From positions 2,852,001 through 2,916,000 of the forward strand of contig WWBZ02000073.1 of the NCBI GenBank assembly GCA_011503125.2: a DNA stretch of 64,000 bases. The letters run 5' to 3'. The DNA is from Botryosphaeria dothidea (lineage: Eukaryota; Ascomycota; Dothideomycetes; Botryosphaeriales; Botryosphaeriaceae). Position 1 is the stretch's first letter, and every line of letters starts with the position of its first letter. The notes beneath the pieces are model-generated. The model had not been told where the DNA came from. It did no database searches and saw only the letters and a list, made by a program, of their open reading frames with translations. The translations under genes and the position numbers were made by a program. Positions 24,394 to 34,333 of this stretch are shown piece by piece.

Positions 24394-27300
24394 TCACCCA
24401 CTACCCTTCCTATCCCCCTTCAAAAACGCTTTCCAATCCGTTCTGCCCTTCCTCCTCTCCTCCTCCAACCCTGCGACCCCATCACCCTCCTGCCACCCCT
24501 CCCACTGCCCCAAACTCGCCAAATGCCGCATCGTCGGCCGCCCATGCGGACAGTTCCACGGCTTATCAATCTTGCCCATCTCCCTGACAACCCTCTCCAT
24601 CTGCCTCTTCGTGAGCGTCTTCCCGATCATGACGCTGCTCCTGCACGCCCGCATCGCCAGCATCTTGCGCACCTTGCCGGGGCGAGGGATGCTGCTCTCC
24701 TTCTCCGGGGAAAGGGATGACTCGCTGAGCAGCGCGACCAGCTCCTCGAGATCCGAAACGGTGAACGTCGTTTCCTTGGACATGGGCAGGCCGAGCAGGC
24801 GGCAGCGGTTGCCGACGGGCGCGTCGCCGCTGGTGTCGGTCGTGAGCTGGAAGCCGTTGGCGGCGAAGGCGGACGGGTGGGAGAGGATGATTTCCTCCTC
24901 GATGGCCGTCAGATCGAGGGTGTGGGGGTGGACGAGGCGCTGGGGCGCGAGGATGGTGGTGTTGGTGAGGCGCTCGAAGTTGATCTTCTCGTCCGAGGCG
25001 TGCTGGTCGATGATGAAGAGCTCGTCTGCGTTGGAGATGGTGGAGGGTGCGGGTGTAGAGGTGGACCGGACTGCGGATTTGGTCGAGTCGTTGGACGCTG
25101 GACGGACCGCAAGGATGAAGCCTAGGTTGAATTGGCCTATGATGCGCATGCGGCCGAAGTCTGCCTTCGAAACCGTCAAGGACAAGCGTTCTTCGGGCGT
25201 CTGATCAGCGTTGCTTCCCAGTTCTCCATCTGCATCACCATTCTCTGCGCCGGCTTGTAGCTGTTCTGTAAGTTGAGACAGAGTCCGTTCAATCCGAGCC
25301 ACCGAGGTTTCCAAGTGTTGAATCAATTGCAAAGTCGAAGTCTTTTTGGCGCTCCCCTTGAGGATATTGATTGCGCACTTCAAATTGTCTTGCGTCGGCC
25401 GAGCTACTGTCTCTTCTGCCTTCGCAATGATCTCAGCAACACGTGCGTCTTCCCTCGCTTTCTTTTCTTCTTCATCCAAGTATTCCTCGTCTTCGTCCTG
25501 CTGAACAAACAGAGGCGATTCCTCGCGAGGTAAATGTTCAGCTTCCTTTCTATCACCAGTTTCCTCCTCACTTTCGTTTGAGTTGTCGTTGGATTCCTGG
25601 CTGTTGGCGCTAGCCATGTCGACGTCACCGTCAAACTTTTGCACTTGATCCGGAGCGGTGGGATCAAGAGGTTCTTCAGTCTCACTTCGAGTCTCCTCGT
25701 CTGGGGTCTCAACTTCGGGTTCATCTTCCTCCTCTTCTATTTCGTCATCTTCATCCTCCACCTGAGTTCCCGGTGCAGCAAACAGCTTGAGACTGCTCAC
25801 AAATCCAGACTTCTTTCCAGGTGATGGTAGCGTGCCTCCTTTCAGATCATGCTTCGGTGTGTGTATTCTCCGTCGTTTAGCTTCAGGCGTACCAATCTTC
25901 ATGGTTGTAGTCTTGTCACCAATCGTTATTGTTGCCGTCTCCGCTTGAGCACGCTTCGGGCGCATACGGTCGAAAGCGTTTTGAATCGGCCCTGGTGAAT
26001 TTCTCTGAGAAGAAGTCGTGATGACTGGAATTCTGGGCTCCTCCGGCTCTTCTTCTTCTTCTTCTTCTTCTTCTTCTTCCTCCTCCTCTTCGGGTTGGCT
26101 GCTCAATTCCTGATGTTGTTTATGAGCGGATTTGGCTTCCTGGCTTGCGATGCGATCGTTGAAATCCTGCACCGCGCGTGGTAGTGCCGAGGCCGGCTGT
26201 GGAGAAGACGCATCTACTTGCATATCATCTGCCTCCTGCTGTATCGGCTGTTCGCCATTGTCGTCATCACCACGTGCCAAGAATTTTGCAAGTTTTTGCC
26301 TGTCCTTTGAGACCTCGCTCTTTCGTCGAGGTGGAGCAGGCGGTGAGATCTGACTTCTACTTGTTGCATCTCTGCCGACAAAATGCTGGATCAGACTGCT
26401 CCGGTTACGGGAGAACGATGTAGGGGTTCCTGTATCCGAACCCTCACCATTGTCGCTTCTGGCATCAGGTGCCTCGCTGCTTTCCGAGTCTCGTGCCGTG
26501 GAGGGTTGGCGAACCAGGTTCAATGGTTTGAACTGAAGGAGTTTCTTCGGTCCCAGTTGTGCCTGAGGCACACTCTGATCATGCTCCTCAAACAACCGAG
26601 TCAAAGCCTCTTTGAGTGCCTCCAAAAGTGCAGTCTGGTCATGGAGGAGAATGGTTCGTTTATCTGGCGAGACATTCACGTCATATGCATTTGTATCCAG
26701 AACAAGGTTGGCAAAGATGAAGGGCGACTGCGTCACGTTGTAGGACTTGTAGACTTCGTTGACCGCCTTTGACACCTGCGGTAAAGCACATGGTCTGGAG
26801 TTGACGAAAAACATCTGGCGGTCTGGGGTCTGTCTTCCCTCGCCAACGACTGGTCGAGAAATGTGACCCTGGATGCGAACCTCTTTGGAACCTGCGTCAT
26901 CTTGCGTGCTCCAATTCTTTGCGCTTTGGATACCTATGGTGGTCGGTGTCATCTCTAGAGTAAGATCGAGCGGAATCAAGGCCAGAAGAGTCTTTGCACC
27001 GTAGACATTGGCGATGTTCTCTCGGGTCGTCGGGTTGGCCTTGGTCGAGAAGACGGAGACCTTCTTTCTGTAGGGATTTAGCACCCCAGTCGCACGGTGT
27101 TTGGTGTGCTTACCCTTTAGCAGCTTGATTGCCTACGGCAAACCTGACCCCGGTGCTGATACAGGCATAGGCATGAAGCAGCCCCAGCACTTTGCCATAC
27201 TCTCGTTTGATGTTCTTCTCCAACTCCCGTCTTCTGACCGGCAGATTATAGAACAGACTCTCGACTGCAACTGTTGTTCCCTTTTGACTTGCCACGACGG

Positions 27301-27821
27301 AGGTGCTCTTCAGCTTCCCTGACGGCTCGAAGTCGAGGCGGGTGCCTTTAGGTCCGTCGCTGGCGCGGGCAGTGAGGATGTGGAAATGTGAGAGGGCGCA
27401 TAGTGAGGATAAGGCTTCTCCGCGAAAGCCAAAAGTCTGGAGGGAAGACAGATCATCGTACGTGGAGAGCTTGGAGGTGTAGTGTTTTAGAGCTGCGACA
27501 AAAAGTTAGCATAGGTAATGGACGAGCTGGGATAGGGGCCTGCGCACCAATGGTATCATAGTCATCGGGGGATATTCCATAGCCATTGTCTTGCACCTCG
27601 ATGGAGTCAAGGCCGTTGTTTTTGAAGCGGACGTCTATCGAGGTGGCGCCGGCATCCAAGCTATTCTCGACGAGCTCTTTGACGACGGAACAGAGGTCGA
27701 CGATGACTTGTCCGGACTGAATTTGGTGTACCTGAGACGCAGCAAATCAGCAAATCATCGCGCAGCATGGAGCGACATGTGAACTCACAGAACGGCCCTC
27801 GATGGCCTTGATGGTCGCCAT
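24394..27821 (-). CDS. PMS1: DNA mismatch repair endonuclease PMS1 (MutL-alpha subunit)
   Basis: Four exons on the minus strand: 27821-27789, 27731-27548, 27492-27114 and 27067-24394, giving 1089 residues. The start is [18 protein letters not shown]. The GHKL ATPase motifs follow: [12 protein letters not shown] (motif I), DNGYGI (II) and FGFRGEAL (III). A long acidic, disordered linker includes a run of about 15 Glu. The C-terminal MutL domain begins near [11 protein letters not shown] and has the endonuclease motif [12 protein letters not shown] (Asp near 885), with ACRSSVMIG and CPHGRP completing the metal site. PMS1 pairs with MLH1, nicks the error-containing strand and is nuclear. The linker lengthens the protein relative to yeast. 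A consensus MCB site lies 53 bp before the ATG. RRG7 lies 234 bp upstream in the same orientation. Confidence 0.96.
26047..26091 (-). repeat. GAA/GAG trinucleotide repeat coding for poly-Glu inside PMS1
   Basis: Fifteen consecutive Glu codons, mostly GAA, appear as TTC repeats on the + strand. The run lies in the linker between the ATPase and endonuclease domains of PMS1. Confidence 0.9.
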
Positions 27822-27873
27822 TTTAGTCCATGGTGGTTGCGGAGGCGAAGCCGCGTTCGCGGGAGACGCGATG

Positions 27874-27879
27874 ACGCGT
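27874..27879. promoter_or_regulatory. MCB-type element (ACGCGT) upstream of PMS1
   Basis: The palindromic MluI cell-cycle box ACGCGT lies 53 bp upstream of the PMS1 start. In yeasts this element binds MBF and drives S-phase expression of DNA replication and repair genes. The match is exact but short and sits in a CG-rich promoter. Confidence 0.4.
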
Positions 27880-28055
27880 GATGCGCGGCCGCCCCGCTTA
27901 ATTGTTGCCGCTCCGTTTTCTGCCTGAGGCATTCACAGAATAGTACAGTGAAAGTACAAAGTGATTTTTGCAAAGGCAAGCGTTGATTCGAGTGGGGTAT
28001 AGCGCAAACTCCAATGCAGAACGAGTCCGGGACATGTGAAGACGCGGCACTCACT

Positions 28056-28931
28056 TTATGCAGCGTCCTCGGCTTTCTTCTTCCTCGGCCGTCCACGCTT
28101 CTTCGCTGGTTTCTCCTCTTCAACTACAGGAGCATCCTCTGACTGCTCCCCAGCTTCTACAGGTTGAATTTGCAAAGCAGGTAGTGCGGAAGCATCCCCC
28201 TTCCACTCCACATACCGCAAAGGCCTTCCCTGCCACGTCAAAGCAATATCCGACCTGGTCTCTCCATCCGCATTCTTCTCACCGGTCATGTACCTTAGCG
28301 TAACTCCCAAACTCTCCAAGCCCCTCGCCCTTGCACTCGCGTTCCACAGAAATTGCTCCACGCGTCCATCTGTATCTACTTTTAAGAAGCCCATCGGCCA
28401 CCGGCTCCTCCCCAACGCTTCCATTACGCCCTTCGTCGCCTTCTTGGTCGTGGCAAGCAGACCCAAGAAGTCCTCCTCGCGCCATTGGGCAGGAGCCCCC
28501 GAAAATGCGCCCTCGAGCTCCCTCACATGCTTGGGATTCAATATCTTGTTGCTGGCCTTGCACTGGATCAACACCCGGAGCGGCAGCGGGCGTGGAGATG
28601 CGTCATCGGGAACAGGCAGCGTCCAAGTGCCCAGCAGGTCGATTCCGAAGTCAGACGCGCGTCCAGTCCGAGTGAGCTCGAAGCCGAGACGCTTGAGGGT
28701 TGCGGCGACGGTGTATTCGTAATGGGTGCCGATGTAGACGGTGCGGTCAGGCGACAGACTAACCCGCTCTGCGTAGGCGAGAAAGGAGGGAAGATCATAG
28801 TGGTTTTCGGAGCCCGGGGCTATCACAGGGTCGAATGGACGAGAAGGCTTGCTGGTGGAGTAGAAGCGTACGGTGCGGATGGAAGACCGGAGGAGAGATG
28901 GTTGAAGAGTGCGGCGGAGAAAGGTCGTCAT
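28056..28931 (-). CDS. RRG7: RRG7-like mitochondrial protein with PD-(D/E)XK nuclease fold
   Basis: A single exon of 291 residues. The N terminus (MTTFLRRTLQPSLLRSS...) is Arg/Ser-rich without acidic residues, typical of a mitochondrial presequence. The core carries a restriction-endonuclease-like arrangement: Glu72 in a helix, GIDLLG (Asp98) and IQCK (Gln123 to Lys125). This fits Pfam RRG7/DUF2034 (PF10356), required for respiratory growth in yeast and of unknown activity. The C terminus has an AT-hook-like block (KKRGRPRKKK) preceded by an acidic stretch, suggesting DNA binding. ATG 28931 starts the presequence. It is divergent from MED21, sharing 316 bp. Nuclease activity is inferred from the fold signature only. 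Confidence 0.88.
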   Translation of the reverse strand: MTTFLRRTLQPSLLRSSIRTVRFYSTSKPSRPFDPVIAPGSENHYDLPSFLAYAERVSLSPDRTVYIGTHYEYTVAATLKRLGFELTRTGRASDFGIDLLGTWTLPVPDDASPRPLPLRVLIQCKASNKILNPKHVRELEGAFSGAPAQWREEDFLGLLATTKKATKGVMEALGRSRWPMGFLKVDTDGRVEQFLWNASARARGLESLGVTLRYMTGEKNADGETRSDIALTWQGRPLRYVEWKGDASALPALQIQPVEAGEQSEDAPVVEEEKPAKKRGRPRKKKAEDAA

Positions 28932-29247
28932 CGTGAGGATTGTAGATGTGAAAAATATATCCGAATAGGAGTAGCACCCATATCTGCTTGACCTTGCGAA
29001 AGGCTCAGCTGTTGAACAAAGGCTGCATTACCAATGGGAGAAGGAGTGGTGGGTAGAAAAGGTGCACACACGTCAGGAACGAAAGCGCCGATCCGCCGAG
29101 CTGAAGCTTGACCCTTCCCGCCGCGCATCTCGAGCTCTGTCCATCCTCCGCTTCACCACCGCAATTGTCCGCCGTCCGCTTTTCTTTGCGACGAGCACCT
29201 CGCTGCACATATATTCTCCGCGGTCTCAGCGCTGCTTCGCCGTAATC

Positions 29248-29782
29248 ATGTCCGACATCCTTACCCAGCTCCAGGATGCAATTGATATCGTATGCCACCG
29301 GCTCGAGGCCCCTCCATTCCTTCCAGCCATGCTGACTTCCGTAGCTTGTCCAACAAATGTACGCCGGCATGGTCTACACCAATACGCGCCACCCTTATGG
29401 CGACATCCCTGGCCAGCCTCACGACGCCGACCGCGACCTCCAAGCATCTGGCGCAAATGATAACGGGCCTGCTTCCAACGCCGACAATGCCGGCGGCGCA
29501 AACAACAACGGCGATCGGCCGCGCTCTCCGCCCCCAGATCCCAACTTCGCCGCCACCCAGCACGAGATCGCGAGCGACATTATTATGAACATGGCACGCA
29601 TAAACGCGCTGGCGGACCGCCTACCCGGCATCGGTTTCAGCGAGCAACAGCAGATGGCTCGGCTTGCGGAGCTGGACCGCGAGCTGCGCGAGGAGCAGGC
29701 GAAGCTGGATGAAGCAAAGCGCGAGAAAGAGAGGCTGATGAGAGTGTTGGATGAACGAATCATGAAGGCGCGTAGGCCGTGA
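29248..29782 (+). CDS. MED21: Mediator complex subunit 21 (Srb7)
   Basis: Two exons (29248-29289, 29345-29782) encode 159 residues. Exon 1 gives MSDILTQLQDAIDI and exon 2 continues LVQQMYAGMVYTNTRHPYG, the conserved N-terminal helix of fungal Med21. A disordered Asn/Asp/Ala/Gly stretch (about residues 40-80) precedes the C-terminal coiled coil, which pairs with Med7 in the Mediator middle module. Residues 100-159 are strongly heptad-like (RLAELDRELREEQAKLDE). The 55-nt intron keeps frame. The ATG lies just after a TATATT stretch. The gene looks complete. Confidence 0.92.
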
Positions 29783-30130
29783 AAGACCTCCGACCCGGTG
29801 GTCGTGTCAAGAGATTCGTGAAAGAACTGTCTGAATGCATAAGCGATTGGCGTTCAAGGTCAACAAAGGACCTTTGGGAAAGGCATAGGCGTTATTGGGA
29901 TTTGGGGATTTGCAACACCCACTTGATTCGGGTGGGAGGCCGAAGAGATACCCCTAGAAAGAACGATATGAATGTACCACTGGCACGATTTTTACACCAA
30001 TTGAGAATCCCAGCAGGAGCAAAACATCACTTTCTATCTTGTAGTACGTAACTCACACAATCAAACAGACGGCGCTTTACTTTCTCCTCCTCTGCAAGCT
30101 GCCCCTCTCACCTCCACGCATTGCTCCTCT
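29783..30130. other. Convergent spacer after MED21
   Basis: Holds the 3' ends of MED21 and of the convergent gene at 30131-31396. Nothing else was seen. Confidence 0.5.
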
Positions 30131-31396
30131 TTATCCACCTAATTTGGGCACAGATCCTATTTTCGCCGCCTCAGAGTCCATCTGCCTCGCCGCTGCCTCA
30201 TACCCTTCGACCATATCCCCCTGCGATACCATCCACGCGTTTGACTCCTTTCGCCGCTTCTCCCACGCACCCGCTGGTCCCAACCAATTAGTGTACATCG
30301 TTTTGAAGTTCTCGTCATACTCATTTATAATTTTACCCTACGCCTCGAACCTCGTTAGGCGCCTCTTCTCACGCTCATCCCGCGCCTCCATTTCCGCTTC
30401 AGTCGCATCCCTCCGCTCCACCAGAGTTTCCTTTGGGAGATCGACCTCCTCATCTACCTCCTCAATTTCGTATTCCCCATAAATCAACTTGTGCCTTGCC
30501 AGCCCTTTCTCTCCTTCCTCCAACTCCCTCGACAGCGGCCTCGATCCCGCCGGCCCAGCCCAGAACCTCGACGTCGCCGCCGTCCTCGGCTTAATCAGCG
30601 CCCACTCCTCCCTCAGACTCTCTCGCCACGTCGAATACCCTTCATCGACTAGGTTCATTTCCGTGGGCGTCAGCACTATCTCAGAGTGCATCCTAAACGA
30701 ATCGTCATCCAAGTGAGAGTTAGTCTCGCTGTAGTACGAGTCCGTCGTGATGTGGAACGGGTCTGTCGTGATGTGGAACGGATTCGACGGACTGTTGAAC
30801 GGATCCATCGCCAGGCCGGTGTACAGCATCGCCGGGTCGTTGCGCGGGCTCCTCGAACTCCTGCGCAGGCGCGGACTGTTCGGGCTGTATTTGGGCGGGC
30901 TCCACGTGCGCTTGGGCGTGGGTGGGGAGCGCGATGGCGCGGCGAGGGCTTGGCTTGATACGGGCTTCTTGCGCGGGCTGCTGCGCGGCGGGCTCGCTGG
31001 GGATTCGAGGGTTGTGTTGACCGGTTTGGGGACGCTGGAGCGGCGGCGCGTGGGAGGCGAGGTGGCTTCGTGGTTGAGGAGATCAGATATTGGGGGTAGG
31101 CGAGGAGGAGATGATGGGACCAAGCTAGGAGTAGTCCATGACAAAAAGCCCGGAGGGGTTGATGGTGATGTATGAACAGAGCTCCTTGATTTAGGAGCTG
31201 TATCCAGCGCAGGAGGTGTGGAAGGCTTCGAAGACTTGCTAGCAGAGGCTGTCTTCCGGGTCTGCTTTTTGGATACCCCTTTGGTAGATGTACCGGCAGA
31301 TGATGCTTGCCGGGGTTTTCTCTTGGAGGGGGATTTGGTCGCCAAGGCCAAGATGGCAGTGGCCTTTGCTTTGCGGGGTGGGTTTTGGCGGACCAT
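30131..31396 (-). CDS. Unknown basic Ser/Pro-rich protein, reading frame interrupted by an in-frame TAG
   Basis: Not recognised. From ATG 31396 the frame runs 352 codons to TAG (30340-30338). It then stays open in the same frame for 68 more codons to TAA at 30133-30131. The N-terminal two thirds are basic and Ser/Pro-rich (SPSKRKPRQ, many S/T-P sites), suggesting a disordered nuclear protein. A small tandem duplication (PFHITTDPFHITTD) follows. The region before the TAG is charged and helical (EMEARDEREKRRLTRFEA). The part after it looks equally protein-like (NEYDENFKTMYTNWLGP, AWMVSQGDMVEGYEAAAR). No GT..AG pair of normal length removes the TAG. Either a nonsense change ended the protein 68 residues early, or the codon is edited or read through, or it is a sequence error. 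Confidence 0.72.
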
Positions 31397-34333
31397 GATG
31401 GAGGTGAGCGGCGATTCTCCAAGAGAGGAATATACTCTTGGCGTACTAATTGGCTTCGGGATACTTGTCCTTTAATAGCTGTGAGTGCGAGACCTTTGTC
31501 ACGATGGATCTGAAAAGAAGCGTTCCGGATGAGGAAATTGTTTGTATTCTTGAGTGTGTAATGCTTCTTGCTTGCCTTTGTTCCCCCTGCTAGAGGACAA
31601 ACGAGCAAGGCAGCAGAGTTGATCAATGTGCGCTTGCAGAGTACATTTGGGCTTTGTCCTACGCCGGAATAATAAGCATTTCCCCATTGCACTCCTCTTC
31701 TTCGATACGTCGAAGCCTTAACGCACATATCGATAGACCAAAGCGCGCTTTTGTAGCAGACATGGCACTACCATGACGAAGTCAGCTACAATCATTTTCA
31801 AGACTAAAGGTATTGTAAGCTGCTCGTTTTGCGATTGTTTTGATGGTGGTGATATGGTAGGTACTATGCTCAATTAGACAATCTTATTCATTGTGAGGGT
31901 ATATCAATAGAATGATCGCTGCAGTGGGCTTCGTTGAAAACTTCGTATTCTTCATACTGACGCTGAACCATTGGAGACTTCCACGTACCTCCACTTAAAT
32001 GTTCAAGTTATTGCATGACAACATCTCCATGCACGTGACGCAGCGGCTAATGCATGCCCGGCAACTTTATAAGTCCGCGAAGACTACATGTTAGACCACT
32101 ATGCAGCGAGGCCAGTCTTATTTGCAGTGTTTCCAAAGTTTTTGGATTGATATGCAAACCTCAACCACGAAACAAGCATGCATTCGAGGAGTCACTGACG
32201 ATGGAATGGAAGGAAATCGTGAAGGCCTATTTTAGATGCAACTGACTGTTAACAGTGAACGAGTGCGTTGCACTTCCCGCCCATAGTGTTAAGACTTTAA
32301 GGCATACAGGAGCACAGCGACTTGAGGTTCAAATAGCGTTCTCGTGAGGCTGGGCGAACTTGGGGTCCGTGAGGATTCGTCAGCCTTATCTGGACTTCGA
32401 TACCCTTCGACGAACCGTGAGCGCGGGATCACATACCCTGATCGGCCATGTGTGATCCTCCTCCTTTGCGGTATTAGGCAGACACCATGAATAATAATTA
32501 GAAGTAGCTTCCGTGGCACATAGTTTTGCAGAGCTTATGTGAGCCGTCGTGCTGGCTGCAGTCAGCAACGGGCGAAACTGCGCAGCGACCTGTCGGCGCC
32601 ACCGCCTACAAATTAGTACAAGCGCATGCGGCCAAAAGCCTTATCTTAGAAATTGTGGAGAAAATCTGGGGTATCGATATCAAAAAGCTCGATGGCCAGC
32701 TTGCAGTCTCCGCTGTTGTTGCTCCAAGCGACAGGCCAAAAAATTTGTGGCAAGCGGCTGAGAGGCGGCGATCGGCGATCGAAAACCAAACAAAGGTAAT
32801 CTGGGTCTAGTCCACAATGGCCGCCAAAGGCAAAGCAGGGGAGGAATGTTGATGAAAACTGCTGGAGCGAAAGCAGACCGCGGCACCGGGCTTGCCCTTC
32901 CGGGACGGCGGCGTGCGGTGAGCGGTCAGGGAAGCACAGGGCTGGCGCAAATCTTTTTTCCCCTGCCGGTAAACCCTGATCGCCGCCGGAGTGGCTAAGC
33001 CGCTGAAGCCGCGTAGAAATTACAGGGTGCTGGAAGAATTCCGGAATTCATGTAATGGAGAAGCTTTCAAGAACGGGAAGGAGCCAGGATAGCGGTTGTC
33101 ATGGCCACTGCGGCTCTCCCTCCCGGCTTGCAAATTGTAAAGTGCAGGAAGATTGCTGGCCGGGAAGGGTGCCAGTTGCAGCAGGCAGGGCGAGGGCGGT
33201 GACAGCTGTCGCTGGGCCATCGCGCCGGAGGGTGTTCTCGAAGGCTTCGATGCATCTGCCGCTAACGGGAAGAGTCGGTGTGTGACGATAAGCGCGGCAA
33301 CGCGGTTGGCTGGCCAGAGTTAGAGACCTGGCCGGGTCGGTCGCGGCCAAGTACTTTCGTTGGGCCGCCTGAGCCTTTCCGGAAAGTCTGATGGGGAAGG
33401 ACGCGGCGAGGGACTTTCGGGATACGCGCCGACGCCCTCATCGACGAGACGAGACGAGACGGGTGAGACCTGGGGCGGCTGGGCTTGTGCTGCCTGCGGG
33501 GGATAAGGGATAAGACACACAGCCGTGGAGCGCTCCGTGTGGCCTGGACTCGCGGGTATAGCGTAGCAGAGAAGAACACGTACGCAGCGAGTGGCCGGGT
33601 TGATAGCGTGGCAAAAATAGCATGCTGAAACGCAGGCGCAGCGGAGCGCAGCCAGGGACGCAAGAGTGCGGTCAGCGAGCGCAGCTGGAGAGCCACGGAG
33701 CGAGGCCGGGGGAGCTGCGTGCGGCGAGCGAGCGACGGCCGAGGCTGAGGTGCGGCATTTGGAGACGGCCAGCCCGCCATTGTGGTCGCCGTGGCGGGAA
33801 AATTGCACAAACTCGAAGCCTGGCAACTCGGCAGCACAACGGGCTCCCGTCGGGCGGCGAGAGCGACGGGCGCGGCGGCAGCGAATGGTGACGCCGGCGT
33901 TGAGGGGCGTGAGGGCGAACTGGCCCCTCCTCGTCGGTCGGCGGCTGCCCTGCTGGGCGGTGGGCAGCCCGTGCGCCCCCTCTAGTGCGAACGATCCCTG
34001 CCCGCTTACATGCACAGGAAAGGATTTTTTTTGTGCTTGCTGATAGTACAGTTAAAAAGGAAGGCCCGCCTCTCGCCGCCCTCGCTCCTCCCACAACCCT
34101 CTTCCTCTCCCTCTGTTCTCACCCTTTTTCTCTTTTTGCTTATAGACTGGGTCTTCGACTGCGCGCCGCAGTTTGCAGACTCCCCGTGACTTGCGTCTCG
34201 ATCGCACTGTCGCGTCGCCACTAGATACCCGACCGCTAGATTTCGACTTTTTCACGGCCCCACCGAGCCTTAATACAAAAGCCGTCGACGCCCCCATCCC
34301 CTCTCTCTAGACACCTTCCACCCTTTCGACAAA
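31397..34333. other. Spacer, promoter region of EF-3
   Basis: No supported gene in 2.9 kb. Many overlapping GC-rich frames at 33000-34100 lack any domain. The stretch 34080-34140 is pyrimidine-rich, as in leaders of highly expressed fungal genes, and likely belongs to EF-3. Confidence 0.45.

Noticed and set aside
30676..31728. 350-codon minus-strand frame overlapping the Ser/Pro-rich gene
   Set aside because: Arg/Pro/His-rich shadow of the real frame; the alternative frame has the C-terminal conserved-looking region and repeats.
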